From Parasponia andersonii (taxonomy: Eukaryota > Streptophyta > Magnoliopsida > Rosales > Cannabaceae), in the NCBI GenBank assembly GCA_002914805.1, contig JXTB01000144.1:578721-642720 (forward strand): a DNA stretch of 64,000 bases, given 5' to 3'. Shown in pieces: positions 36,701-47,592 of this stretch. The position numbers and the translations under genes are program-made. Position 1 is the stretch's first letter. Every line of letters starts with the position of its first letter. The notes below the pieces were generated by a model. It made no database searches. It worked only from the letters and a program-made list of their open reading frames with translations, and had not been told where the DNA came from.

Positions 36701-37367
36701 CAGTAAATGCAACACCCAGAATTGTGATGTTCGTGTTTCTGAATCTGATGGGAACTACTTCTATAGTATACTGGAACAAGTTCTAGAGTTGTCATATATT
36801 AAAGGGTGCAATGTGGTATTGTTTAGATGCAGGTGGTTCGACACTGATCCAAGAAAAAAACGGATTCAGCTAGACGAACAATTCACAAGTATATACACAG
36901 GTGCTTACTAGTACAAAAATGACCCATTTATACTTGCATCACAAGTAGAGTTGATTTATTACACCAATGATGATAAGAATAGGCCATCGTGGAAACTTGT
37001 TAACAAGTATACGCCTCAAAACATATGGGACTTTCCAGATGCGGTATATATTTCTGATATTGCATCAACAAGCATCGATGTTCCTATTTTTCAAGAAGCG
37101 AATTCTTTGTCACTCCAATTATAGGTTGAGCTTCCGAAAATGGAAAATATTTGATTTCATCGGGAAGATGTCGAACAAGATGAAGTTGACAATATTGATG
37201 ACATTATCTGTCAAGCTCGTGTTGTGACCCCTAATGACTTCTTAGTTGATGATGATGAGTTCGAAGACGATACTTTAGAGGAATATAATGATGAAGAAGT
37301 TAAATTTGATGACGATAGTGATACAAGTTCTGAAGAAGAGAATGAAATATCTGATAATGTAACATAA
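33759..37367 (+). pseudogene. CACTA tnp2-type transposase relic
   Basis: The N-terminus has the transposase-associated block (DKSWMSIRNRL, then CPCRRCLNGK, then WSYHGES). The tnp2 core follows, with CPVCGESRW at 34460, RHPADSLAWK at 34640 and ACPTCNEETPS at 35070. A frameshift near 35380 leads to the HNLDVMHIEKN and DUF4218-like part, ending about 36170. Two probable introns (36315-36393 and 36482-36563) precede a DUF4216-like domain (GYVVNGVKFLV, VVLFRCRWFD). An acidic C-terminus ends at TAA 37367. This is the domain order of En/Spm TNPD-class proteins, which cut and rejoin the element ends. Stops (for example at 33990, 34599 and 34815) and frameshifts show that it is inactive. Confidence 0.88.
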
Positions 37368-37469
37368 TTTTATATTCTAGTGTGTGTAGAGTTTTGAAAA
37401 TTTTATGTTTATTATTTTTTATATTGCTATGTAACATTTCTAAACTATGATAATATTTTTTTTCGTAGG

Positions 37470-38971
37470 ATGTCTAGCCACGGGAGCACTCCCCTAGCAA
37501 CTAGTGCTGCCTCCAGTTCCAACTTTGGAGATGATAGACATGATCCCAAGGGAAAGAGACTTAGGAAAGAGATGAGAGGTTGTTCGGTCGAAAAGGAACT
37601 TAGGAAGCTTAAGACTGACTGATTGAAAGTCGAATTTTGTGAGAAGACAGGAAAGCCTATCTTGGATCATGGCGAGATGTTCTTGAACATTCTTGCCAAG
37701 ACGGTTAGAAACACCATCCCAGTTTCCACTCCAACGTGGAAGGATGTGAAGAAAGGAGAAATTGAGCTTATCTTGAATCAGATAGAGATGAGTGAGTTTC
37801 CTAAAAGACTATTTTAAGCTATTTTAATAAAAGTCTTTATTAATAATTGTCCATTTTAAATTCGCAGGTGAAGTTTGATTATCCTCGGTTCGATGCACTC
37901 TTTATGGACTCTATTGAGCAGTCCATGATGGCATATTTATGGGATTGGCGCAATATGATGCGGAATTATTTTACAAAAATGAGGGGTAAGAGGGATTTAT
38001 TAAGGGCAATCCGTACAAGAACGTCCCCTTCGATCAGTAGAATATTTTGTGTGATCTTTTCGGTTCTCAAGAGTTTGAGGTAATTAACATTCTTTTCCAA
38101 AAAAAAAAAGAATTATTAAGAAAAAATGATAATCAATGGTGAAATTAACAACTTGTGTAGTTTTATAGAAAATCTCGACACAGAACTCAAAAAATCGGTC
38201 TAAGCAATTGTATCCACCTGCACAGGGGTCGTCTAGTATGATTAGTCAGATGAAGGCAAAAGTTAGAAAGTCAAACATTTTCTCTAATCAGTACAAAATA
38301 TTCTATAACTAAATAATCTACCTTTTTTTTTCCTATTTTTCATAGGACAACCCAGAGACCGGAGAGGTTATGAGCTCTATCGACTACTTTGAGAGCCGTC
38401 TAGTTGGCGGAATAAGTATACCCAGAAGAAACATGTAAGAATTCATTCTGTGAGTTTAAAATATTTAATTTGGGTATATAAATTATAATTACTTTAATTT
38501 TTATTTTATTTTTTAGGCAGAGATGATTACGTCCAGGGTGGAAGCACTCATTTAAACTCAGTCTCGTGCTTAGTCTGAGCTTGGGGATGGTGCTTCGTCT
38601 GCTGAGTCTGTGGTGGGGTCAGAATAGGTTGATGAATTTCAGATCGTGTCAAGGCTTTAGGAACTAAATCTAGGTAGCAAAAAGGGTTGGGAGAACTCCC
38701 TCGGCTGAAAAGTATAGGAGGACAGAGGGCTGCCATCACGGGTTAAGTTACTGAGACAATCGCCACCTTGAAGCAGCAGCTAGCTGAGAAGAATGCAGAG
38801 CACAGATGGCAGATCGACGAGACTCATTGACAAATGGCCGAAAAGGAAGTAGAGAATCAATGCCAGCTCGAGGAGACTCAGCGACAACTCAACGAGCAAA
38901 ACCGGATGCTTCAAACATTGATTGCAAAGCTCGGTATCGAGATTCCACCACCTCCGCGTCCAAAATTATAG
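37470..38971 (+). pseudogene. CACTA accessory-protein relic (Ptta/En-Spm type)
   Basis: An ATG at 37470 opens a Ser-rich start (MSSHGSTPLATS), broken by a stop at 37619. Then follow VEFCEKTGKPILDHGEMF, an intron-like gap near 37815-37867, FDALFMDSIEQSMMAYLW, and after further breaks DNPETGEVMSSIDYFES (38343-38395). A C-terminal coiled coil (38765-38940) ends IPPPPRPKL at TAG 38971. This matches the Plant_transposase (PF03004-type) partner gene that binds subterminal motifs. It has several stops and is not functional. Confidence 0.75.
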
Positions 38972-39169
38972 ACATTTTTTATTTTATAATATGTTCTAAT
39001 TTTAGATACAATTTGTATATTTTCTTTATTTAATAAAATTTGTGTTAATATATCTTCTTCCAAATTTTAATATATTAGTTAACCAAATTAATTATTAATT
39101 ATTATTAATTAATAAATAATTATAACAATCAATTAAATAAATTTTTATAACAAGTTAATAAAATTTTTG

Positions 39170-39622
39170 CCGACGCAGAATTGCGTTGGTAAAAGTATTT
39201 TTATTTTTATAAATATTTTCACCGACGCATTTTGTCTTCAGAAAATGTATTGTACATTTTTAAATTATCTTTTTAATAACTTTCACCGACGCGTTTATTC
39301 GTCGATGAAAGTTAACATTCATAGATGCATTTATATGTCAGTGAAAGTCAAGTAGATTTCGAATTTGGGCATATTTTTCCAGACGGAAAACTTTCGCCGA
39401 CGTAAACCATGCGTTGGTAAAACTCACTAATGCGTCGGTGAATGTTACTTTTACCGACGAAATTAAATTTTCGTCGGTAAGATACATTTAACTACGGTCT
39501 TACACCGACGATAGTCGCCGACGAGGAATTGCGTCGACAATTGTTAAATACTTTTCCCCGACGTTTTATGTTACTTTTTCCGACGAAAAAATACGTCGGT
39601 GAAAGTCATGTTTCTTGTAGTG
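39170..39622 (+). repeat. CACTA right terminal and subterminal repeats
   Basis: At least a dozen CCGACG / CGTCGGT-type motifs occur in both orientations, ending in the inverted terminus TTTCTTGTAGTG. Confidence 0.85.
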
Positions 39623-39625
39623 ATG
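39623..39625. repeat. CACTA target-site duplication, right (ATG)
   Basis: This is identical to 30561-30563. Confidence 0.85.
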
Positions 39626-40213
39626 ACCTTAATATGTTCAAGCTATGAATTACTTAGTAATATAATCAATTATCAAATATAGACTAATTATATACATACG
39701 AACTCCAATACATCTACAATTTAATTAATTCTAATTAGCCTATAGTTTGTATAGCTATACGAACTCCAAATCTTCGGTTTCGGCACCACCGTACCAAATG
39801 TATATAATTAGTCTATAGTGTGCATAGCTCTAGGAACTCATACACATACAACAGATGCTACAATATAATGTTATTAATGTACTTTGGGTAGTTTTACAAA
39901 AAAAAGAAAAAAAATTTGTTAATTAGAATTTATATTTATACGTATATACATATGATTACCAGAGGGTGTAATTTGCTCACTCCAAACCCCTCCCTCCCAC
40001 CAAATTGATTTGGAGCCAAGGTGGATTTGAGATCTGGCTATATAGCATCTGCTTGCCATCATTTTTATAGTGTGTTACATGATCTTTACTATTTACTATT
40101 TTGAGTGTGCTTATCCCGCTTGCTATTTATATTTTCTATAATATTGTGTTAGAAGGTTTTCATTCTTTCACTTACTGTACACTGTTTAATTATATATATA
40201 AAGTTTAATTAAT
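39626..40213. other. Intergenic DNA, no gene seen
   Basis: A roughly 50-bp segment around ATACGAACTCCAA is partly repeated at 39698-39780, with a further diverged copy to 39840. Nothing here codes. Confidence 0.45.
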
Positions 40214-40431
40214 GGGCACCAATTAGTCCATATTTTTTTATATTTATTTACAAGTATTATTTTGTTTAATTAAAATTTATTATGCACGTCTTTTTATGAT
40301 AAAAATATTAAATAATGAATATTTATTTTTATTTTTATTTTTTTCCAACTACTTAATTTATAATAGGCGTTAGATATCCGACGGTCAAAAAAAAAATCTA
40401 TAAATAGATTTAAAAAAAATCTATTGAATTG
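40214..40431 (-). mobile_element. Diverged relative of the (TA)n MITE family
   Basis: It starts GGGCACCAATTAGTCCATA, then shows in order the landmarks of the family read in reverse: TTATGCACGTCTTTTTATGAT, a TTAGAT...CCGACGGTC block in place of the central palindrome, an A-run, and CTATTGAATTG at the end. It is much more diverged than the other copies and its flanks are only weakly TA-rich. Confidence 0.5.
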
Positions 40432-41480
40432 AGAAAAAAAATCTATTTAATTTTTTCTTGAAATTGTTTTACTTTTAGTATGAAAGAGATTTTTCCCCCA
40501 AAAAAAATTCACAAATTAGGTAAACCAGCAAACATTCGAAGTTTTTTTGGTTAAGATTTTAGAACAAAAATTTTAGTGGATGTTATTATAATATAATTTG
40601 TTTTGGGAATCTAAATTCTTCAATTTTTGTGTCTTAATTAACCCATAAAAAACAAAGAAAGGATATCTATATATATTTTTAAAAAATGAGATTAAGTAAT
40701 GATGACCTCTAATTAGTACAAATAAAAGAAAATAACTTGCTTGTTCTGAGAGTTGAATACCCAATTAACCTACCCATCCACCGAACTAAGCAAAAGATGT
40801 GTATATTTTAATTAATCTCTTTTCACATCTCCAGGCTTCACATGTCTATTTACACTAAAATCTTCACATCTCTCATCAAAATAAAACAGTAGCCTAAGTC
40901 AAATATTTGTAGTCATATTTATTGATCAACAAGACTCCTCAAATTAATACAAATTGGTAATTATCCAAACCTACAAAATTGAAATAGCTAAAAGAGAAAA
41001 CTAATTTGAGTCATTGTCCAATAAAATATATTGACCAGGGATAATTGTTCCCGAACTTGCCGCGCTCCCAGTTAATAAAGGGTTTTCAACACTTTTAACT
41101 ATAAAACCCTAAAAAAAATTACGAAAATTCGGAGTTCAAGTTTTTTTTTTTCATATAATTTTTATAAAAAAAATATCACTTTTTAAAATTTTTTAGAAAA
41201 ATATAATTTTTTAAATAGTTATTAGTTACTAATTTCTGAAAATTAGTTACTAATTACTAATTATATACTAATAATAAATACCTTTGATTCAGTTTCTGAA
41301 AAATAGTTACCAGTTACTAGTTACGATTTTAAAAAAATATTTTTTCTAAATATATTTTAAAATTAATATGTTTTTAATAAAAATCACACTAGATATACGA
41401 AAAACATACCTCGTTGTATTTTTCAATTTTTTTTTCTCCTAGAAATGCCGTACAAAAGACCTAATTTCTAGTTAATAAAT
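40432..41480. other. AT-rich intergenic DNA, no gene seen
   Basis: The segment 41140-41340, with repeated TAGTTACTA and AAAATATAATTTTT blocks, resembles 61130-61260, so it is a dispersed low-complexity repeat. Confidence 0.4.
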
Positions 41481-41482
41481 TC

Positions 41483-41815
41483 TGAGGTGATGTTTGATTC
41501 GTGGAATGGAATTAGAATAGTAATAAGAATCGTAATAATATAGAATTAGAAAAGGAATAAAAATAATAATCCATTGTTTAGTTGAAATTTAAAATAGTTT
41601 TGGAATAGAATGGAAAAAATATTCTATTAGCAAAAATGTTTTTATTTTTAGATGTTTTGATAAGATAAAATATGAAAAATTGTGTATCAAAATTTTTATA
41701 AAATGATAGAATTCTAATTTCATTAATAGTAGAGTGGAATAATAATTTCATCTTATAATTACGATTCTATTGGAATCTAAGTTCTTGTGCTAAAAATACA
41801 ATCAAACTAAAGAAT
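41483..41815. mobile_element. Possible hAT- or PIF-type MITE
   Basis: The left end TGTTTGATTCGTGGAATGGAAT is partly inverted at the right end (ATCAAACTAA, preceded by ATTCTATTGGAATC). The interior is rich in AATAGAAT-type repeats, as in common plant MITEs. No clear target duplication was found. Confidence 0.35.
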
Positions 41816-42964
41816 ATACTTTGTTTTTTTGAAATCACCTTTAGATTCCAATGTTCTTTTTGAGGTTTTCAACTTTTGGTTGCTTATATAGCTAGTCAGG
41901 AACTCTGAGCGTGTCTGCATTAAAAAAAAAAAAAAAAAAAGTCTGCGCGTGTCCTATTGTACCGCGTCAGGAGGTCTCTTAATTTGGAACCACTTTTTGG
42001 GTACATGTTCTCTAAGCTTTCTTTTTGAGGTTTTCAACTTTTGGTTTCCTTGGAATCACAAATTACAGACCCGCTTATATAGTTCTAGTCAGATTAAACT
42101 CATATAAAAAACTAGTTACTTAGTCATTAATATCTTTGATTATTAGTTAGATTCTGTCAATGAGATAATTGCCATTAGAGACTATAAATAAATTGTGTAA
42201 AAATAATAAAGAAGTAAATAACACGAAGAATTTTTCCGCGGATCAGCTCAAGAAAAGGGCTTGTATCCATGGTGGCTTGTATCCACAGTGATTCCACTAT
42301 TTGGGAGAGATTACAGACTTTCAAAGTAAAAGTCAGAAAAATTTTTAGCATAATAATTATGCTTGTAATGGAGGAGCTGTCTAATAATAAGACGAGCCCC
42401 TAGTAATAGAATTGTGTCAAATAATGTGATTGAGTCCTTCTAATTTTATGAATTGAAAACAATATAATAATAATTATAGTTTTGAATAACTTTATAAGAA
42501 TGGTATTCATCCACTAAGGTTTTTGTTTTTCTATTATTCCAAAGTGTAGTTGCTTGATTTGTTAAAGATTTTTTCGATTCTTCGTATTGCCAAATTACAT
42601 ACTATATGACTAATATGCGAGCTAAGTTCTTGTGTAGTCAAACTTTCAATTTATGACATACATACATATGAGATTCTAAATTTTTTTAACTTTAATCAAG
42701 GTTAGTGGTCATATGTATTTAAATCCAACTAATACATAGAATTATGCTTTGTGGAACTTAAGTTGAGATAATTGATATTTGCTTTGCTAGAACTAGAAGT
42801 ACAACTACAAGCTCTGCATCTTCTGTCTGAAATATCGATCGTACAAAAGTTCCTTTCGTACGTTATCAATCGTAGTACATGTGTAGTATTAGGTACGAAT
42901 TAATAAACTAGCTAACTAAGCTATACTAGAATAATCTTTCCAAGTTCATGTTAGAATCTTAGAA
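41816..42964. other. AT-rich intergenic DNA, no gene seen
   Basis: TTTTTGAGGTTTTCAACTTTTGGTT occurs at about 41857-41881 and again at about 42023-42047. No coding was recognised. Confidence 0.45.
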
Positions 42965-43152
42965 ATCTATAAATCATTACCAAATCAAACTTTCAAACAA
43001 CGAAAGGTAATATGCCTTTTTTCTTTTCTTTTTCAACCAACTGCGATTCAAATTTATATCTATAAATCATTACCAAATCAAACTTTCAAACAACGAAAGG
43101 TAATATGCCTTTTTTCTTTTCTTTTTCAACCAACTGCGATTCAAATTTATAT
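42965..43152. repeat. Perfect 93-bp tandem duplication
   Basis: Copy one is 42965-43057 and copy two is 43058-43150, with two further matching bases. I see no mismatch between them, so the duplication is recent. It lies about 240 bp beyond the stop codon of the zinc-finger gene. Confidence 0.9.
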
Positions 43153-43393
43153 GTTAATGATATATACATAGCAAAAAAAAAAAAAAAAAACAAGAATGAA
43201 ATAATCAAATATCAACAAAGAGAAATCAAAACCGGTTTCCAAAGTAAAAAAGAATCCCCAGTTCTCTACTATATTATAGCATGAATAATATATATAAAAT
43301 AAATAAATAAATAAATATAATCAAGTATCAAAATCTGCAACTACAATAATGAAACCATATAAACATGAGATCGATCAGCTCTCTCTATATAAC

Positions 43394-43984
43394 TCAGAAT
43401 GAAAAACAATTCAAACTAGGAGGAGCCTTTAGCTGCAACTTCAAGTCATAATCATAATGATTCCCCGGAGGCGCCAAATGCAAATCCAAGTCCAACTCCA
43501 CGAAAACCCTCTTGCTGCTACTCGATTTCTTCAACACCGGCAGCGGCGCGTGACGCCCACGACCAGTACTAACAACATGAGCATCCTCCGCCGCGGCGGC
43601 TTGCCTATGCCTCCTCATATGACCGCCAAGCGCCTGTCCAATTGCGAACTCGAGCCCGCATATCGAGCACTCGTGCGTCTTCGGCTTCGGCGGTGGCTGC
43701 GCTTGCCCGTGGTCGTCCCCCTCCGACAACTTCGGCTTCTTGTGGCTCGCCCGGTGCCCTCCCAGCGCTTGAAACGTCGGGAACTGCCTGTTACACGTCT
43801 TGCACGCGAACACGCGCCCGGAGGAGGAGGTCGTCGTCGATTCTGATGACCTCTTGGCGTCCGAATTATCGGTGTCGGTATCAGTATCGCTGTCGGTTCC
43901 ACCGACTTTGGACAATAGCATCAAGCAATTGGCCATATCCATGGCCGACTCAACATAATTATCTTCTCTAGCTCTCTTCATCAT
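43394..43984 (-). CDS. ZAT-type C2H2 zinc-finger repressor (ZAT11/ZAT18-like)
   Basis: The gene is an intronless 196-aa frame. An L-box (DMANCLMLLSKV) lies at residues 16-27. Two fingers follow, each with the plant QALGGH signature: residues 61-81 (CKTCNRQFPTFQALGGHRASH) and 106-126. A PVLKKSSSSKRV segment precedes the EAR repression motif LDLDLHL at 164-170, and a second LKLQL lies at 181-185. Proteins of this C1-2i subfamily (168-280 aa) bind DNA in the nucleus and repress stress-response genes through TOPLESS-type co-repressors. An Asp/Thr-rich run (31-40) and a higher GC content than the surroundings are noted. The first of two adjacent ATGs is used. Assignment to ZAT11 or ZAT18 is by overall layout only. 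Confidence 0.93.
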   Translation of the reverse strand: MMKRAREDNYVESAMDMANCLMLLSKVGGTDSDTDTDTDNSDAKRSSESTTTSSSGRVFACKTCNRQFPTFQALGGHRASHKKPKLSEGDDHGQAQPPPKPKTHECSICGLEFAIGQALGGHMRRHRQAAAAEDAHVVSTGRGRHAPLPVLKKSSSSKRVFVELDLDLHLAPPGNHYDYDLKLQLKAPPSLNCFSF

Positions 43985-44167
43985 TAATTAGAATTTAATT
44001 TTTATGAGTAGCGCAAAAAATTGTATGGAAGCTGGGATGGATTGGTGTGAATGAGAAGGAATAAGAGGAAGAAGAATTCGGAAAGGGTTTTTCTGATGGC
44101 GGCGAATGTGAACTTTGAGGGAGGAGAATGGAGAATGGTATCTGATGTTGGAGTCAGTATTGAGGAT

Positions 44168-44251
44168 AGTGTATATATAGGGATTGGTAGAGCTTTAGCT
44201 TAGCTGAGAAAGTTTGACCTTCTTGCTGAACAAGTTGAGACGAATGGTCAA
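44168..44251 (-). promoter_or_regulatory. ZAT gene TATA box and two W-box motifs
   Basis: On the minus strand CTATATATAC (44171-44180) is the likely TATA box, about 185 bp before the ATG. TTGACC/GGTCAA cores, the WRKY site, lie at 44214-44219 and 44246-44251, in keeping with a stress-induced gene. Confidence 0.5.
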
Positions 44252-46738
44252 AATTAACCTTGCGTTTTCCTTCAGGCTTACGGAAGCGACCAGTATGGGC
44301 TTTTTGGTAAATTAGTTTTCGAGTATAGTGACGGCCCCTTTCGTTGGTACGTGCGTCACCGCGTTAACATCACCGCGTTTAAGAATAATAATCTTTGGGG
44401 ACAAGTCCTTTGAGGTGAGCGATTGGAAGTTGCAGAAGCTTTTGCTCCTGTTTGACGATTCTAGAAACCTTATATTGGGCAAGTGAATGTCAGTCGCACA
44501 CGTCACGTGAATGCCACGCGCTACTTTGTTTTTTTTTTTTTCCCCCTATTATGTATAATATTTTTCAATATATGCTGTATGCGTTTACCTAGTAATTAAT
44601 GTGCACATAGAGAATCCATATAGTGATTAATTTTTCAGGCACCTTCCCTGTTGTGCAATTTATTTTTCCAAAAGAGAGAGACAAATACTTTACCATTATC
44701 TTCTTTAGGAAGCATAAATATTGTTTAAGGAAACATTACATAAATTACCATTGTGTTTTAACCTTTTTTGTTTTACTTGAAAGATCCACTATTTCGAGAA
44801 TGACAACACAAACCTCCAAATATACATTTTTATTTTGTTTTTAAATTTCTCATGTCAACACAATGGTTAAAATTAGCTGTGGGTTTTGCATTTACCTTCT
44901 ATATACACGGAAACACTAATCCAAATAAATATAAACTTTAAAAAAAATATTTATGACTGGACAAGATAAATTAAGACTGCGTGTACACGTTTATCTACCT
45001 AGATAGATTATCTTATTATTTGATCAATTTTTCGATCTAAAGAAAATAGTGGTTTATGTAATCTTTTCATTAATTAATTTGTTCTCTAATGATGGTAAAT
45101 TTTATTAATTCTCAAAGAATTTTTATAAAAGAAAAAAAAAAAGAAGTACTTTTCTTATTTTGATTGGAGGGGAAGTGGAACAAGCAATCCTAAAAGTCGC
45201 GTAAAGAGTTATGCAAAGTAGTTGAATATGAAAGCTTAAGCTTTTAGTACTAACTTATTAAGCAATTTAAACAAGTCATGAGTCAACAGAAGTGAAACGT
45301 ACGTACGTACTTTTCCTTTGAAAAACTAAAAGCGTAGAACGCAGGAAGCGAAACGTGCTTCGTAAGCACCCACGTAGACCTTAGCTAGTGCGTTCTATCA
45401 GACTATACTAATTGTTGCTAATCTATCAAAATCAAATATTCATATCCTATTTTCTACGCGGCAAACAACAAAACCAAGTGTCACTCTAACCCTCCTATAT
45501 TTCTTACTTATCGAACGAAGCCATGGATTTCTTCGTCTAAGTCAGCTCTTTCAGATTTATCTTATTTGTTTGTATATTATAATTCGCTACTACTATTCGT
45601 CTTAAACAAGATATATTGTAGTTTATTTTTCGTGTCAAGCAAGGTATGTATCATGTAACGCACCATTAAAACGCAAGAGCATATTTATTTACGTATTGTT
45701 AATTCAGTATATTAATATATATCATCAGAAAAGTGTCGTATTTGAGAATTATTGTTGAATTTTCGGACAATTTTACCCTCTAGTAAGTGAAATACATATC
45801 GATAATGTCGTACGTGTCTGGAAGTTTCGCTAAAGATGTGGATCGACTGACCAAAGCACGAATACAAATAAAAAACAAATTAACATAGTATCCTTTTTAA
45901 TTTGATAAATATTGTTGATATCGATCGGTAACTCGTAGGATTTTCTATTTATTTATTTATTTATTATTATTATTATTATTATTTCCAGAATGTGATCGGG
46001 ATCGATATCTTTAATGGGTACGTCTTTTGAGAAAATAATATTAATAACTAAGCCATAGTTAAAGGTTTGGTTTAATTTGGAGTCTTTAGAGTTAATTTAG
46101 ACTTCTCTATATCGACATTATAATAGATTTGGAATTCGATATCTCCGTCAATGCCAAAATTCGTTAACGGTTACAGTACTATTGCGCAAATCAGACGGAA
46201 AAATATTTCAAAATTGTTTAATATTTGTTATAATATTTATAACTATGAAAAATTTACAACAGGAAATACATGGAAAATTCTAAATATACGTGTGTATGTT
46301 TCCCGTTGGGGTTAATGGAACTTTTTTTTTGCAGACCCGTCAAATGTTTTACACATTTTTCGTCAACATAACACCACAAAACCACTTTTCAACAAACACA
46401 CACAAAAAGAATAATAAAAAGAAGTTTCAAAATCTAAGTTCACGTATAACGTGTGTCACACCATCTTATTTAGTTACCGAATAAGCTTCAGTACGGTGAG
46501 CTAGTGGTGTGGGCCCTCATTCCCTTACGTAAACAAAAAACAAAAATAAAAATAAAAATAAATAAATCTGTTTAGGTTTATATAATGATGAGTAATATTA
46601 GGGATATATATAATTTACACACAAAAATCATATACAATAATATGTCACGTTTTTTAATTGTATCTGTATTTTCATAGTGAAACCATATCATGTAAATACT
46701 TAGTAAAAAATACATGCTATCTTATTGTGTAAAGTTTA
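44252..46738. other. Intergenic DNA, no gene seen
   Basis: Only AT-driven ORFs occur. An ACGTACGTACGTAC run lies at 45299-45311 and (TTA)n at about 45961-45983. No RNA gene or element ends were recognised. Confidence 0.5.
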
Positions 46739-47576
46739 TGATGCAAATCCAGACACGGTTACAAAGGAGCCAATTCAAGTTCCAATTAGACCAGTTAGAA
46801 GAGCTCGAACTAAAAGATTCAAGGAGTCTCTCAATGAATTGATTCAAAGCATTTGGATTGAGATAAATTCTTGGAGACCCAAAGATGATGTTCCAAATGG
46901 TCCACAAGGTCAGATTTCTATTATTTAAGTTTTGGAATAATCTGCAAAAAATTCTCACAAGAGAATTGCTCAAGGGTGCGTGAATTAAAACTTAGTTTCC
47001 TGATTTTGGTGACTTACCTATTTTTGACTCATCAAGGACAATGGTTGGCTGAAATTAGTTAAATTACCTTTCTTATTTATTTATTATAAATTTTATTGCT
47101 GAGTTGTAAGGCTTGCATGCCAATCTAGATACTTTCTTTTTTTATTGTGTAATAGGCGTGCTTTTTAGGATAATTGTAGGAAATCAATTCTCTAAATTGA
47201 ATTAGGTTATTTTAGTTTCCTTTTCTTATTTTAGGCAGCTTCTTAGATGTTTTTAACAGCTAATTTTCGTGGTCCTTATGTATATAAATAGCCATTAGCT
47301 AAATGAAAAGATCAGATTACAATTCATTAAAATTAAGAGCAATTTCTCTTTAGTTCTTTGAGAACTTATTTGAACTTATCAGATTTCTCCGTGGTGTTCA
47401 TCCCTTGACTCATCAATCGAGTTTCCCATCCATGATTATGGCGTCTTCCCTTATACCAATGTTCACATCTCTTTATAGGTGTTAGGTCGAGGTTTTCCAT
47501 CTGAATCTAATTGTAGAACGGTCCTAGGCATCATTCTTGTTTCGGGTTTCATCACAAGTTGGCGGGGTTCATATCA
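46739..47576 (+). repeat. 5' LTR of gypsy element
   Basis: TATATAAATAG at 47281-47291 is the promoter TATA box. The first 190 bases are an open frame continuing the end of pol (see findings). Confidence 0.9.
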
Positions 47577-47578
47577 TT

Positions 47579-47592
47579 TGGTATCAGAGCCG
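47579..47592 (+). promoter_or_regulatory. Primer-binding site of gypsy element
   Basis: TGGTATCAGAGCC is the perfect plant initiator tRNA-Met type site, two bases after the LTR end. Confidence 0.9.

Larger units (their letters stand above)
30564..39622 (+). mobile_element. CACTA (En/Spm-type) DNA transposon, 9.06 kb
   Basis: The left end is CACTATAAGAAACGTGA and the right end, read inward, is CACTACAAGAAACATGA. The 3-bp duplications ATG/ATG flank it exactly. Subterminal regions (30585-30760 and 39170-39610) carry many direct and inverted copies of a CCGACG-type motif, the usual binding sites for the accessory protein. Two genes lie inside in the plus orientation, a tnp2-type transposase and an accessory protein with Plant_transposase features; both are broken. 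A TC-rich leader-like segment lies at 30850-31080, followed by a probable long intron. The clean ends and TSD suggest that it could still be mobilised by proteins supplied elsewhere. Confidence 0.95.

Noticed and set aside
43457-43971. Overlapping frames opposite the ZAT gene
   Set aside because: Shadows caused by the GC-rich codons of the real minus-strand gene, whose two zinc fingers are unmistakable.
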